Part shown: piece after piece, positions 11,477-21,614 of the stretch
How the letters are laid out: each line of letters opens with the position of its first letter
Position numbering within the stretch: the first letter of the stretch is position 1
Source of the DNA: Actinernus sp. WN-2022
Taxonomy: Eukaryota > Cnidaria > Anthozoa > Actiniaria > Actinernidae
Length of the DNA stretch: 64,000 nt
Direction: 5' to 3'
NCBI GenBank assembly: GCA_030867875.1
Contig: JAOWCC010000554.1
Location: 62,001-126,000 of the forward strand
Notes under the pieces: generated by a model
Told to the model about the DNA's origin: nothing
The model's input: the letters and a program-made list of their open reading frames with translations, nothing else
Database searches by the model: none
Made by a program: the position numbers and the translations under genes

Positions 11477-11540
11477 ATATAATAATAATTAATAATAATA
11501 ATAATTTAGTATTTATATTGCGCTTTTTAACATAAAATAT
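11477..11540 (-). repeat. LINE 3'-tail remnant
   Basis: On the minus strand: AAAAAGCGCAATATAAATAC followed by an ATT/TTA microsatellite. The same GCGC then TATAAAT then (TTA)n layout ends the LINE at 17489 and, in degenerate form, the LINE 3' end at 52241. I read it as a heavily 5'-truncated CR1/L2-type insertion. Confidence 0.45.
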
Positions 11541-12400
11541 ATACTTGTATAACTGATATCAGAAATATAGTATAGCGTGACCGTTTACTATTGACACAGA
11601 ATCCGGTGACTATTTTATTCCATATATGGTCATTTTATTCACTAAATAATCATGGCACTAGAGCGAAGTATGGGCGTTACACGTTCCAATTCCCTTATGT
11701 GTTTCTGCTGATATACATAGACGCAACACGAAACAATAAATATTATATTATTCAACTGTTCGTTTCATGTATAATCGATAGTTATGTTTAAAAAGTAAAC
11801 CTTAGCTGCACTTTAACTATATTATAATAGTTATAATTCAGACTTCATATTAAATTGATTATTGTCTTTACTCCGTGCCAACAATAACTTATTTATGTTC
11901 TAAACCTATATCTCCGTATAAGCACAGAACGCCTCTATGTTAACAATAATACTTTATTATTAGTATTGGTAGGATAGGATATGTGCAGTTCTAGGACGCG
12001 AAACTTTAACTATCAAAATAATACTAATTCAGACTTATTCTTAAATTGATTACGTATACATAGGACATACAAATATATGTATAAGTAAATATAAGAGGAA
12101 CTACAGGCATTTTTACGTAAAGGAATGCGAGGACTTGAACTTGAAGCTTATGGCTCAATTGCAGTTCTATTTTGGTAATGCATTGCTCACATTATTCGAT
12201 TATGTTAGAGCTTGATTATATTGTCTAGTAGTTCTTTCGAACCAGTGCGTTTCCTGATAAATTATATAAACAAATAACGTGCCACCTGTGTGCACAGGTG
12301 GATCCAGGCCAGCCGGCCAGCAGAACTACATTTATTGTCATTTTGACAAATAACAATTTACTATACAATAAGAAAATTGTAATAAGACTTTAATGTATGA
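11540..12400. other. AT-rich intron, nothing recognised
   Basis: No coding exon or repeat boundary seen between collagen exons A and B apart from the LINE tail and TTAA element already listed. Confidence 0.5.
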
Positions 12401-12401
12401 C

Positions 12402-12464
12402 CTTGCTGTCCACGCTTTCCAGCTCGCCCTTTCTTTCCTCGTTCTCCCATGATTCCCTTTGGAC
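12402..12464 (-). CDS. Collagen/Ig gene, exon A: Gly-X-Y repeat
   Basis: A 63-nt minus-strand exon between acceptor TAATATTCAAG and donor GTCATAC. It encodes seven Gly-X-Y triplets rich in Lys and Arg (GERGKKGRAGKRG). Exons that are multiples of nine nucleotides, with split glycine codons (phase 1), are common in collagen genes. It is the most 5' exon I can identify; further exons would lie above 12464, where mobile elements begin. Regulation is not visible. Confidence 0.82.
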
Positions 12465-12621
12465 CTTGAATATTAATTAGAAGGTGTAAGTACCATAAGT
12501 ATATCTGGTTAAACATGTCATTCCAATCTCATTCCCAGAGCCCGCGCGTTTTTCGGGCAGTGGTGACCAATCGCCCCAGGCTCTGGAATAATCCATAACC
12601 GGAAGAAGGTTTGATTACACC

Positions 12622-12864
12622 AATAGGAGAGATTGTAGTTGAGTCTACGAATAGCAGTTTCAGCGGTATTGACCCGAACGCCTCACTTCAATGTAATGAA
12701 GCGCTAGTCAAACTGTGTATCTAAATTAGTCGTGCTTGTTTAGGAGGGTGTTGGTGTCGTGTAAGAATGATGGTTTCAATGGCGCTTCATTACATTGAAG
12801 TGAGGCGTTCGGGTCAATACCGCTGAAACTGCTATTCGTAGACTCTACTACAATATCTCCTATT
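12622..12864. repeat. Near-perfect inverted repeat, 83-bp arms
   Basis: Positions 12622-12704 recur in reverse complement at 12781-12864 with only a few mismatches (for example AGTCTACGAATAGCAGTTTC in one arm). The 76-bp spacer is unrelated. It could be a foldback MITE or a local inverted duplication; no flanking target duplication was found. Confidence 0.8.
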
Positions 12865-13224
12865 CTTTTCGATACATTTTTAAAGGTACATGACAACTTT
12901 CTAGCGTTTAAATCTATACACTGTCGATTACACTGACTCAAGTTTAAAATATATATGCCTTTCAAAAAGGGGGATTTAAATAATCCCTCCTTTAAGCGAA
13001 AAGAACGGAAAAAGAAAAACAATCGTGTCCAAGAAAGTAGAGGCAAACCATTCTCTCCGAGATTGAGACGTACGGGCCGTGTTAAAGAGAATCGAGTCTG
13101 GAGAAGTGCAAACTGCACTGGGGGACGCCGGAGTTTTAGATAGAAATGCCGCCAATCGGTGGAGAGGTGTGAAAAGAAGTACAGGAGATGTTACTCCACT
13201 ATAAAGATCTGGTGGGAGTCAAAG

Positions 13225-13812
13225 AAAGGTAAAGAAATGCTCACCCGAGGAGAAAACACTCGAGCGCTTGGTTGAACGAGACCCTTACGCAAACACAGAA
13301 ACAATCGCTTGCCGTCTACTAAATAGAACCGGGTTGACATTAGTAGCCGAACTGTTCGTCGCCAGTTATACCACAGAACAGAAGATATGTTCACTTTTAA
13401 AGTTCCCAATAAGTCTTGTAGTGAAGCCAACCTTGAGAGAATTCTCGATATGCAGATGGGATATCTAGAAGGCTTGAACCGCGCGATCGAGGAGGGAAAA
13501 TGTACTCCTGGTGAATTATATTTCGCCGATGAATGTCCAATCTTGATTGGCGTCCTTCCCAAAAAGGGTCGCTGTAGAAAATGAGAACAACTGTATGGCA
13601 GAACACCATACCGACCTCAGAAGTTCACACTTCACTCTGCAATTGGCCCTCGTGGATACTGCAAAGTATGGCTTTCTGAGAAGAACGCCAATGACAGTGA
13701 GGTCAAACATTTTGTGCTTGATAACATCGAATCGCCAGTGCATGCAACAAATCTTGGAGGTCCTCCACTGCCAGTGACTATTCCACCCCATAGCTATGTT
13801 AATGAAGGCGCG
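13225..13812 (+). pseudogene. Tc1/IS630-like DDE transposase, N-terminal part
   Basis: Three overlapping frames together give a helix-turn-helix-like segment (LERLVERDPYANTETIACRL), then a segment ending TPGELYFADECPI that resembles the first catalytic Asp context of the Tc1/IS630 DDE fold, then DNIESPVHATNLGGPPLP near the second Asp. At least two frame changes separate them. The coding sequence stops at ~13810 where a LINE begins and resumes at ~17490. This is a dead copy split by the LINE. Confidence 0.6.
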
Positions 13813-13815
13813 AGC

Positions 13816-15699
13816 ATGGCGGCCACGAGGTGTTTCAGCTCCTCGGTTTTTAGTATTTTTATAGTTTACTTGTCACTTTTTCGCCTTCAAAATAAGTCGA
13901 ATAACGTTGAATTGGATATTTCTAGGCCTGAAGGCATTGGCCTTGCTCCTAGAGTGCTTTACAAACTGGATTTTGGACAAAACGTGTTGCTGAATCTTGG
14001 CGGATTCTTTAAGCTCAAGCTAGTGTCGAGCGGCTATTTTAAATTTCATCTTGCTGTCTCGAAATGGACCAAACATGGACTAATGACACTTCATATACCA
14101 GGACACGACCCTCCATTAGATATTACCGTGTTTTCCGACGTTGCTTTAAATCCTGGGCCTCATAGCCTTAGCCCAAGCATTAGTATGGAAAATCAATCGA
14201 ATTTGCATGAGTCGAATGTCGTGAACCCTGCACGGACAATAACTTATTCAAGAGGTCAACTTTTCAAGATTCGACGATCGTCTCTTGCTATCTTATCTAA
14301 TTCTGTCTATGATGATTTGAAGAAAGGAGAAATATTTCATTTTAGAGGAAAACGGGCTGGTCGACGTAATATTATTGAGCCTGTGGTTTCAAATCGAAGC
14401 GAAGCAATCAATGTTTCTGCAAGTTCCACTTCAGTGCGCCCGGTTGGTGTAAATGTGAATAATTTGATAATGATTCCTCTACAGCCTTTACAACGTTGTT
14501 TACAGCAAAGCTATCCGAAGTTCGCCCTTCTAAACGCTAGATCTCTTAGGAACAAGACACTTCTGCTGAATGAGTATATTGTGGATCATGATTTTGACCT
14601 TTTAGCTATAACTGAAACGTGGCTTAGGGCTGAGGATGACGATGAATTCTATTGTCGTGATGTATGCCCGGAGGGTTACAGATTTTATCAGGTTCCCAGG
14701 ATAACGTTCCGTGGTGGTGGAGTGGCACTTTTTCACAAGAAGCAGTTTAAAATTAAGATTAAAAAACAAAATTTTATGAGTTTTGAAGTGATCGACGTCA
14801 TTTTAAAGTCGTCTTGTAGCGAGAATATAAGACTCGTTATTGTTTATCGTCCGCCACCCTCTGCGGTAAATGGACTTAATGTGAACATGTTCTTAAGTGA
14901 ATTCAGATCCTATCTAGAGCAGTTGATTTTGACTCCTAGTTACCTGCTGATTGTCGGTGATTTCAATTTTCAAGTTGATCGGGCGAACAATGTTGATGCT
15001 CGTCGATTTATGCAAATTCTAGAGTCTTTTGATCTTAGTCAAAAGGTTGTCGAATCTACTCATCGTAGCGGCCATATACTGGACCTAGTCATCTCAAGAA
15101 CTAGTGAGGATGTCATTAGTGACTGTTACGTTCATCATCCTTCAATGTCTGATCATCATGCGGTGCATGTCAATCTTCGATTAGCGAAACCATTGTTAGA
15201 GAAGAAGGAAATTATTTTCCGTAAAATACGGTCTATTGATTTTGTGCAATTTCGCTATGATTTGCAAATGTCCGACTTAATTATAGACACTTCTAGCGAT
15301 CTGCATACATTGGTTAAGCAATACTACGACACCCTTGAATCTTTGCTGAATAAGCATGCACCTACGAAAAACAGATCCATTACGGTCCGTCCTTCCTCTC
15401 CATGGTACAATGAACAAATCGGCGAAGAGAAGAGAAAACGGAGAGCCCTTGAACGTTGTTGGCGATCTTCAGGGCTGGTTAGTGGTAAACACAAGTATGT
15501 GTCGCAATGTGATGTCGTTAATGATATAGTGAGATATGCTAAGGTTCAATTTTACTCTGACATTATTCAAAGTAAATGCTGTGATCAAAGAATTTTATTT
15601 CAAACCGTTGATAAATTGCTGCATAACAAATCTGATGTACATCAAGCTCTGATAAGGATTTGGCAGAAAACTTTGCGGATTTTTTCAGTCAGAAAATAA
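13816..15699 (+). CDS. LINE ORF: N-terminal extension plus endonuclease
   Basis: About 628 codons from the ATG at 13816; the open frame actually starts upstream in transposase-derived sequence (13714), a read-through caused by the insertion. The endonuclease covers roughly residues 234-450, with TETWL (~265), GDFNF (~380) and SDHH (~444), the expected catalytic motifs of the apurinic-endonuclease-like nicking domain used for target-primed reverse transcription. The first ~230 residues include SDVALNPGP and a basic stretch; no zinc finger is obvious. The frame is lost near 15650, just before the RT. Confidence 0.85.
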   Translation: MAATRCFSSSVFSIFIVYLSLFRLQNKSNNVELDISRPEGIGLAPRVLYKLDFGQNVLLNLGGFFKLKLVSSGYFKFHLAVSKWTKHGLMTLHIPGHDPPLDITVFSDVALNPGPHSLSPSISMENQSNLHESNVVNPARTITYSRGQLFKIRRSSLAILSNSVYDDLKKGEIFHFRGKRAGRRNIIEPVVSNRSEAINVSASSTSVRPVGVNVNNLIMIPLQPLQRCLQQSYPKFALLNARSLRNKTLLLNEYIVDHDFDLLAITETWLRAEDDDEFYCRDVCPEGYRFYQVPRITFRGGGVALFHKKQFKIKIKKQNFMSFEVIDVILKSSCSENIRLVIVYRPPPSAVNGLNVNMFLSEFRSYLEQLILTPSYLLIVGDFNFQVDRANNVDARRFMQILESFDLSQKVVESTHRSGHILDLVISRTSEDVISDCYVHHPSMSDHHAVHVNLRLAKPLLEKKEIIFRKIRSIDFVQFRYDLQMSDLIIDTSSDLHTLVKQYYDTLESLLNKHAPTKNRSITVRPSSPWYNEQIGEEKRKRRALERCWRSSGLVSGKHKYVSQCDVVNDIVRYAKVQFYSDIIQSKCCDQRILFQTVDKLLHNKSDVHQALIRIWQKTLRIFSVRK

Positions 15700-17334
15700 T
15701 TATTCTGCGTAGCAATCTGGATGCTGATTTTAGCAGCACTTCAGATGTTGTCACTGTTTCTGCTGCATGCTACAGTACTCTAACGAAGTTTCAAAACGTA
15801 TCGTTACAGCAAGTATCTGACATTATTACTGCCTCTAAAGTCAAATCCTGCCCACTCGACCCAGTTCCTGTGTTGGTTCTTAAGGAATGTTTATCTGTTT
15901 TATTACAGGTCATGACTGATATTATTAACAGCTCCATTGATTCGGCTATAATGCCAGACAATTTTAAGTTAGCTCTCTTAAATCCACTCCTCAAGAAGTC
16001 ACATCTTGATTTCGAGGTCTATGCCAATTTTAGGCCCCTCTCTAATTTAATGTTCATGGCCAAGCTCACTGAAAAAGTGGTAGCTTTACAATTAATTGAT
16101 TATATCGTAAACAATGATATTGATGAAATGTTTCAATCGGCATATAAACAATTTTATAGTACAGAGACTGCCCTTGTGAGGGTGAATAAGTACATTCTTA
16201 GTATGCTTGATAATCACCGCAGTGTTATTCTACTTTTACTAGATTTATCTGCGGCCTTCGACACTGTCGATCATGGTATCTTGCTCGATAGGTTAGCATC
16301 CCGTTTCGGTGTAACAGATTCTGCTCTTGCTTGGTTTAAATCATATCTAAGTAATAGATATCAATTTGTCGCCATTAGGGGCGAAAAGTCTACAAATCGT
16401 CCACTGACCTGCGGAGTACCCCAGGTTCCGTATTAGGACCAATTTTATATATTATTTATACTTCGCCACTCGGGGACATCGTGAGACAATACAGTATGGG
16501 GTTCATTTTTACCGGCTGATGACACACAACTGTATTTGTCTTTCGATTCCCAAGATGTCGAAGACCAAGCGTTATATACTGCTAGAATCGAAGCATGCGT
16601 TCGCGATATAGACAAGTGGATGTTGTTAAATAAGTTAAAGCTTAATAGAGACAAAACTGAGCTTCTTGTAATCAGCTCAACGTATCGTCCTCGGCCATGC
16701 CTGAATTCTATTTCAGTAGGCGATGATGATGTTTTGCAATCATCTAAAGCAAGGAATATTGGTGTAGTATTTGATGATGGCTTATCTTTTGAACAACACG
16801 TTATGTCGATATGTAAATCTGCATATTTCCACCTTAGAAAGTTAACTAAAATTAGGAATAATCTATCTAATGATTGTGTAGAAACAGTAGTCCATGCTTT
16901 CGTAACTTGCAGATTGGACAATTGTAATGCGTTGCTCTATGGGCTGCCTAAATATCTCATTCAGAGGCTGCAATCGGTCCAAAATTGTGCAGCACGTCTT
17001 GTCACTCGTACGTTTAAGTTCGCACATATTACGCCTGTGCTTCGGGGACTTCACTGGCTTCCCATAGAGCAGCGTATTATATTTAAGATTCTCCTCTTAA
17101 CCTATGTCTTTAAATAATCTAGCACCGTCATACATTAGTGATCTTCTTTATATTTACTCTCCGAGAAGGAATCTTAGGTCATGTAGTCAGTACTTTCTTA
17201 TAGTACCAAAATCGAGCTTGAAGAGTTATGGCGATAGGATGTTCTCGGTGGCCGCCCCAAAACTTTGGAACAATCTTCCTTTAGAAATAAGACTAAGTGA
17301 CTCGGTTTCTGTTTTTAAATCTCGTTATTTTTAA
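15660..17334 (+). pseudogene. LINE reverse transcriptase and C-terminal domain, frameshifted
   Basis: Three pieces in different frames: 15660-16436 (RT fingers and palm, with LLLLDLSAAFDTVDH carrying the first catalytic Asp), 16536-17117 (thumb, LDNCNALLYGLP, LHWLP) and 17104-17334 (C-terminus). At 16420 the conserved G-V-P-Q-G motif loses one base after the Gln codon. At ~16512 the active-site A-D-D is out of frame with the preceding Tyr. Both lesions would abolish activity. Confidence 0.85.
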
Positions 17335-17489
17335 TCACATGGTTGCATATTTCTTAGTAATGTGTTTTTAACCTTTTAGTATTTTAACTTTTTAGTAGTT
17401 TTTAATATATAGGAATTGTAAAGCGCCATAGGGCAGTTGGTGTATATGGCGCTATATAAATGTGTTATTATTATTATTATTATTATTTT

Positions 17490-17920
17490 ATTTGGGCTCG
17501 TATTGGTAGAGCTGGGAGATGTATGAACCCATCCAAGCAACATTACAATCCGGAAATCCACGAGCGCTTTCGCCAGGCTGAAGTGCAGGTAGTCATGCTA
17601 CCTCCAAAGGGCCACGAGGCTAACCCGACAGAGCTATTCCAAGCTATAATCCAGGCGAATGTGAAGTCCTAGATACCTCCCAATCAGTCATTTCACGAAT
17701 GTGGGCAAAGGAACTTTAAAGAAGCACAGTAAGCCGTATCTGATGCTCTTGGAAGGCTGAGGTTTTAACACTAATGCATTCCATGGTTGGTACGAGCCAC
17801 CGGCCGCCATCTTCTGTTTCGCTGGGCCAAGGATCGCATGGCGAAAAGAGTCCTCAGATGGCGTGAAAATGAGGAATCACAAGTTTTCCTTTGGCCACAG
17901 AAACTAGGAGTAGCTTAACT
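17490..17920 (+). pseudogene. Tc1/IS630-like DDE transposase, C-terminal part
   Basis: Immediately after the LINE tail the frame reads a segment containing HYNPEIHERFRQAEVQVVML then PPKGHEANPTEL, the context of the third catalytic acidic residue in Tc1/IS630 transposases (L-P-P-x5-N-P-x-E). A stop follows at 17670; further similarity (a F-H-G-W-Y motif) is readable in other frames to ~17900. Together with 13225-13812 it reconstitutes the order of one DDE domain, showing that the LINE inserted into it. Confidence 0.6.
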
Positions 17921-18011
17921 TTTACTTACTGGGGTTTATTTGCCAGGTTCAAACCATGCATAGCTAAAAACATGATTTTCCTGTTTCGCAACGAACGTCA
18001 ATTCGAATTGT

Positions 18012-18383
18012 TTGACAGGAAAACAACCATCCATAGCAATTACCAAAGACGAAATCGAATCGAACCCATCAGAACCGGCACGGGTTCGACGTCTAGTTGG
18101 GCTCAAAGAGGAAAGACTTCCATTCGATGTCAGTGTTCGATATCTATACGCTCCTGGTGAGCTAGAAGGTGGACGAAAGCGCGCTACCGATCCTATATGG
18201 AGTTTGAAAACATATAGCATTTCACGTAGTATGGTTTCTTCGGGTCAGCCAGTCCTGTATTATTTGTATTCCATCCATGGTTCGAATGTTGCTCCGCAAC
18301 GACCAACGCGTGGATTCGTGCGTGAAGAGCTACAAGTCGTACCACTTGATACCGAACTACCTCCGAATGGGAACCTAAGCTAG
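18012..18383 (+). pseudogene. Integrase-like C-terminal fragment
   Basis: A 123-codon plus-strand frame with segments PARVRRLVGLKEERLPFDVS, DPIWSLKTYSISRS and RGFVREELQVVPLDTELPP. It ends on a stop 8 bp past the polymerase stop codon, so the two genes are convergent and just overlap. The P-V-x-Y-x-L then F-x-x-E-E-L pattern resembles the small beta-barrel tail of rve integrases in Maverick/Polinton-type elements. The catalytic D,D-35-E core is not found upstream, so the gene is truncated. Identification is by pattern and moderate. Confidence 0.4.
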
Positions 18384-21300
18384 TTCGTTTTGGAACAAAC
18401 ATATATCTTTATGCCCATGGGCTAATGTATCGATTCCATTTTCAGAAATCCAACGTTTTGTGTCCAGTGGTGAAAGGGAGATTTTATTAACTCGCAGACC
18501 ATAGATCTTATGTCCAATGCTTCGCAGCATATTCATTCCATGTCTGAAGGTCTTCCTATCGAAAAGAGACTCCTTATACTGCTCGTGTCGCATGTGCTTC
18601 TTCACGACATACTTCCGTACTCCTTTAGCCTTGCGAATCTCCTTAGTGTCTGCGCATACAATCGAATACATCTTAGGTCGAAGTCCAACGTACTCTACGA
18701 TAGCGACGCCTGCACACTCATCCTTCATCTTTCCAAGAACCTTTTTATTGGTAGTGTCGTATAGCGGATGTTTTTTTGGGTAATCACTCGTATCGTATAG
18801 GTCTGCATTTTTGGCCATGTCGTCGTAGACGTCTTCAGTCTGGATCTCAAGCAGCAGTGAATCTGTGTCTGTGTAGAGCAGTTCGCATTTATTACCATAT
18901 TGAGGCTGAAGTTGGTTGTAAAAGAAATCGTACATCAGGTGTTTGGATAGGTCTAGGATGCTCATACCAACGTAAACTGGGCGGTTAAGTACGAGCCTGC
19001 TTTCATGCATGTGTAGGGCTACGAGGCCATCGTCAAAGATATTCGATCTAGCGAACGTTGGACTCGATATCAGCCGCCGAAGCTTGTCCTCCTCTCTTGC
19101 ACGCACCAGCTTAACATCTACGCGCTTACGCAGATTCTCCATTGTCTTACCAAACACTGAGTTGTTCATCAGTTTGTAGAGGTCTTTCTCGAAATTGCTC
19201 GTAGCCAGTTTACGAAGGTCTGTATTCATACGTATATATGGCTCCATCCAAGGACTTTGGTCGAATCCGAGTGCTCGGTGCACCTTTTTCAATTTCATAC
19301 CAAGAGAAAGATACAATTGTAGATTCCTATAGTGCAGGACGTAGCGTTCTTTGTCAAATAAATTTGGCACAAGCTTTTCAACTTCGATGGTCGGTTGACT
19401 ACGTGCTCTTTCACCTAGTAGTCCACATTGGTACTCCGACATCCATTTTTTCTGGACTTTCATACGCTCTGGGGCTAGTGGATACGCGTTGTGAGCGTCG
19501 TGGAGTTCTAGAGGATACTCAAGGTCTACCTCAAGGATATAACCTTTATCCGCATCTTTCGCGATATCAAGGATACTCAAGGTTTGTAGCTTTGCTACGT
19601 CACACCACTCGAATCCTCCAGTTGGCAATGCTTGGCTCATAGCCCATCCGTATAGGTTGTTCGCATCCAGATACTGTATGTACGTAGTGGGCTTGATTGG
19701 GTCGTATTCTGCCGCATATGGATTGTTGGCCTTTGCATGGCTTCGAATGACCATCGAAATGCCGCCTCGCATCCCTTTCTCGATGAAAAGATGCATATCG
19801 TAGTCTGTGAGCAGCTCAAGCTCTACACCTGTCTTCTTTAATAACGCATCCCACGATAGACCAGGACTCGTATAATAGCGAGCTGGGTCCAAGCCATAAT
19901 TTTGCATGCATGTCGCTCGAAAGCCTTCAAACACATCTGCGAGTAAAAGTACGTCAGTTCTAAGATATAGGTCGTGGTAGTCTCCCATAGTTTGACAATC
20001 GAATGCAGCCCAAACCTTCTGTGCGTGAGTATAGTCCTCATCTGAGATTCCTTCATCAGAAAGCTTGCTATAAAAAGCATCGCGCGGCGGTAGCTCATCC
20101 TGGAACCTCTCCCAACTGTCCATGTATTCGTATGGGTAGACGCCCTTGCGCCCAAGAAGATGTGCATTAAGGGGTGTATGCGAAACGGTTATCGGAAGGC
20201 GAGACGGGTCGAGTTGCTTTATGCTCTCTTCTCCACACTGGGGGCAAGTCCCCACTAGCTCCCAAGCCTCGTTAATGACAACCAGCTCATCCTTATCGCA
20301 TCGTTTACATTTGCCCGCTGCCTCTATAGTACTACAAACTAATTTGTCTAGCGACCCCAAGAGAAATTGGGCGCTATCAATGAACCGGAGGTTACCAAGT
20401 GAGAATGAAATGTACTTTTCCATGTTATTGGGTATGCAATTTATCTGCCCCTCTACTTTGGAAATAGACTGCATTAAGAGATGAGAATCGTATCCCCGCA
20501 AATTATGGAAGACTACTGGTATTATGGTCTTCTTTGGGTCTATCCGCAGGAGTAGATTACAGGCATTGTGTGCTGCTCCACGATACTTTCCAGTAATGTG
20601 ACAGTGATCGCGAACCGAGTCCCCATTAAGAGATTTCTGACAAATGTGGCAAATGGTTGCACCGCGGTGGGCTATAATGTCATCTCGAGTCATGCGTAGG
20701 ACTTTACATTTAGATAGGGCTGCCTTAACTTTCTGTTCTTCTTGTCGTATTGCCTCCAGGAACGTTTCTGTAGCATTGGGCCCTCTATAGACGACTGGAG
20801 TCTCTGTATGGCCATCACATCTCACAACAATGTAGCCGAATCCGCAAGCCTCATGTAGTTGAGTTTTCTGGGTGTTGCTCTTATTTGGATCGAGCTCTGG
20901 TGCCAGCTCTGGTCCTTCGATCTTGGTTGTCAGTGCCTCGAAATCGGCGTAAATGATGTAAGGAACCTTCATCTGTTTGTGCCAGTTCTGAAAGGATAGC
21001 TTGTTATTACCCTCTTCAGGCATCTCGACTCTAACTGCTGTTTGTCCTATACCTTTGCATTCTGGGGAGTGTTTTTCGAGTAGATCTTTTCGGCAGTATC
21101 CGTGGAGACACCTCTCGCAGAAGTGCTTCCTTTCGCGGTGCTTGCTCTGATCGTAGAGAAGCCGATTCAAATCCTTGATCCGGGCGTAGTGATACTTTCC
21201 GGATTTCTCTATTAGCAATAGGTTGATGCGTTGGATGTCCCCGCATTGCTTGGTAATCCTATAGACAATCACACCTTTCTCCCAGCCGAAGACATTGATT

Positions 21301-21593
21301 GCAAGGTTGTTTTGCTTCTCGACTCTGCAAATCTGTGATATGGGTGTTGGTGCATCGATTCCTGTAAAGTCTAGGCCGTCGTCTATAGGATACTTAGATG
21401 GTCTTTGAGCATTAATCTCGACGGGAAAGAGCGCTGATCGTAGTGCCCATCTTAGGCAGTTATCATCCTTATTTTGAACATTAATTACAGCCTTCTTGTT
21501 TTGGACTTCTTTAGGAAGTGAAATGTATGAGCCTCCTCGTAGTGGTTGGTATCGCGCTATGTCGAGCCAAAGCAGAACTACTCGGTCTACCAC
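18375..21593 (-). CDS. polB: Protein-primed family B DNA polymerase with EndoVII-like insert
   Basis: A 1072-codon frame. Motifs in order: C2H2-like finger (CERC...H...C, ~159-179), exonuclease I (YADFEA, ~215), an HNH/EndoVII-like finger (CHIC at 315-318, DHCH at 329-332, H342, CN at 345-346), exonuclease II (FHNLRGYDSHL, ~362), exonuclease III (DYHDLYLRTDVLLLADVF, 538-555), polymerase A (YLDANNLYGWAM, ~641), the NNSVFG motif (~810) and polymerase C (YTDTDS, 907-912). All catalytic carboxylates are present. This type replicates Polinton/Maverick, adintovirus-like and related linear elements. The frame is continuous upstream to an in-frame TGA at 21615-21617, beyond which conserved N-terminal sequence continues. 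Confidence 0.88.
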   Translation of the reverse strand: MVDRVVLLWLDIARYQPLRGGSYISLPKEVQNKKAVINVQNKDDNCLRWALRSALFPVEINAQRPSKYPIDDGLDFTGIDAPTPISQICRVEKQNNLAINVFGWEKGVIVYRITKQCGDIQRINLLLIEKSGKYHYARIKDLNRLLYDQSKHRERKHFCERCLHGYCRKDLLEKHSPECKGIGQTAVRVEMPEEGNNKLSFQNWHKQMKVPYIIYADFEALTTKIEGPELAPELDPNKSNTQKTQLHEACGFGYIVVRCDGHTETPVVYRGPNATETFLEAIRQEEQKVKAALSKCKVLRMTRDDIIAHRGATICHICQKSLNGDSVRDHCHITGKYRGAAHNACNLLLRIDPKKTIIPVVFHNLRGYDSHLLMQSISKVEGQINCIPNNMEKYISFSLGNLRFIDSAQFLLGSLDKLVCSTIEAAGKCKRCDKDELVVINEAWELVGTCPQCGEESIKQLDPSRLPITVSHTPLNAHLLGRKGVYPYEYMDSWERFQDELPPRDAFYSKLSDEGISDEDYTHAQKVWAAFDCQTMGDYHDLYLRTDVLLLADVFEGFRATCMQNYGLDPARYYTSPGLSWDALLKKTGVELELLTDYDMHLFIEKGMRGGISMVIRSHAKANNPYAAEYDPIKPTTYIQYLDANNLYGWAMSQALPTGGFEWCDVAKLQTLSILDIAKDADKGYILEVDLEYPLELHDAHNAYPLAPERMKVQKKWMSEYQCGLLGERARSQPTIEVEKLVPNLFDKERYVLHYRNLQLYLSLGMKLKKVHRALGFDQSPWMEPYIRMNTDLRKLATSNFEKDLYKLMNNSVFGKTMENLRKRVDVKLVRAREEDKLRRLISSPTFARSNIFDDGLVALHMHESRLVLNRPVYVGMSILDLSKHLMYDFFYNQLQPQYGNKCELLYTDTDSLLLEIQTEDVYDDMAKNADLYDTSDYPKKHPLYDTTNKKVLGKMKDECAGVAIVEYVGLRPKMYSIVCADTKEIRKAKGVRKYVVKKHMRHEQYKESLFDRKTFRHGMNMLRSIGHKIYGLRVNKISLSPLDTKRWISENGIDTLAHGHKDICLFQNELA

Positions 21594-21614
21594 CCATCCT
21601 GAGTCTCTATGTAT

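Larger units (their letters stand above)
13816..17489 (+). mobile_element. CR1/L2-type LINE, near full length, nested in a transposase
   Basis: A 3.7-kb non-LTR retrotransposon with an N-terminal extension, an endonuclease/exonuclease/phosphatase domain, a reverse transcriptase and a C-terminal zone (SYGDRMFSVAAPKLWNNLP), ending in a short hairpin (AAAGCGCCAT ... TGGCGCTATATAAAT) and a (TTA)n tail at 17461-17489. The tail type and C-terminus place it in the CR1/L2 group. Frameshifts near 15650, 16420, 16510 and 17105 make it inactive. The 5' boundary is set where transposase similarity ends, a few bases before the ATG. No clear target duplication was seen. Confidence 0.85.

Noticed and set aside
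12726..13118. 130-codon minus ORF across the 12.6-kb inverted repeat
   Set aside because: Mostly encoded by one arm of the inverted repeat and by flanking low-similarity DNA; no domain.
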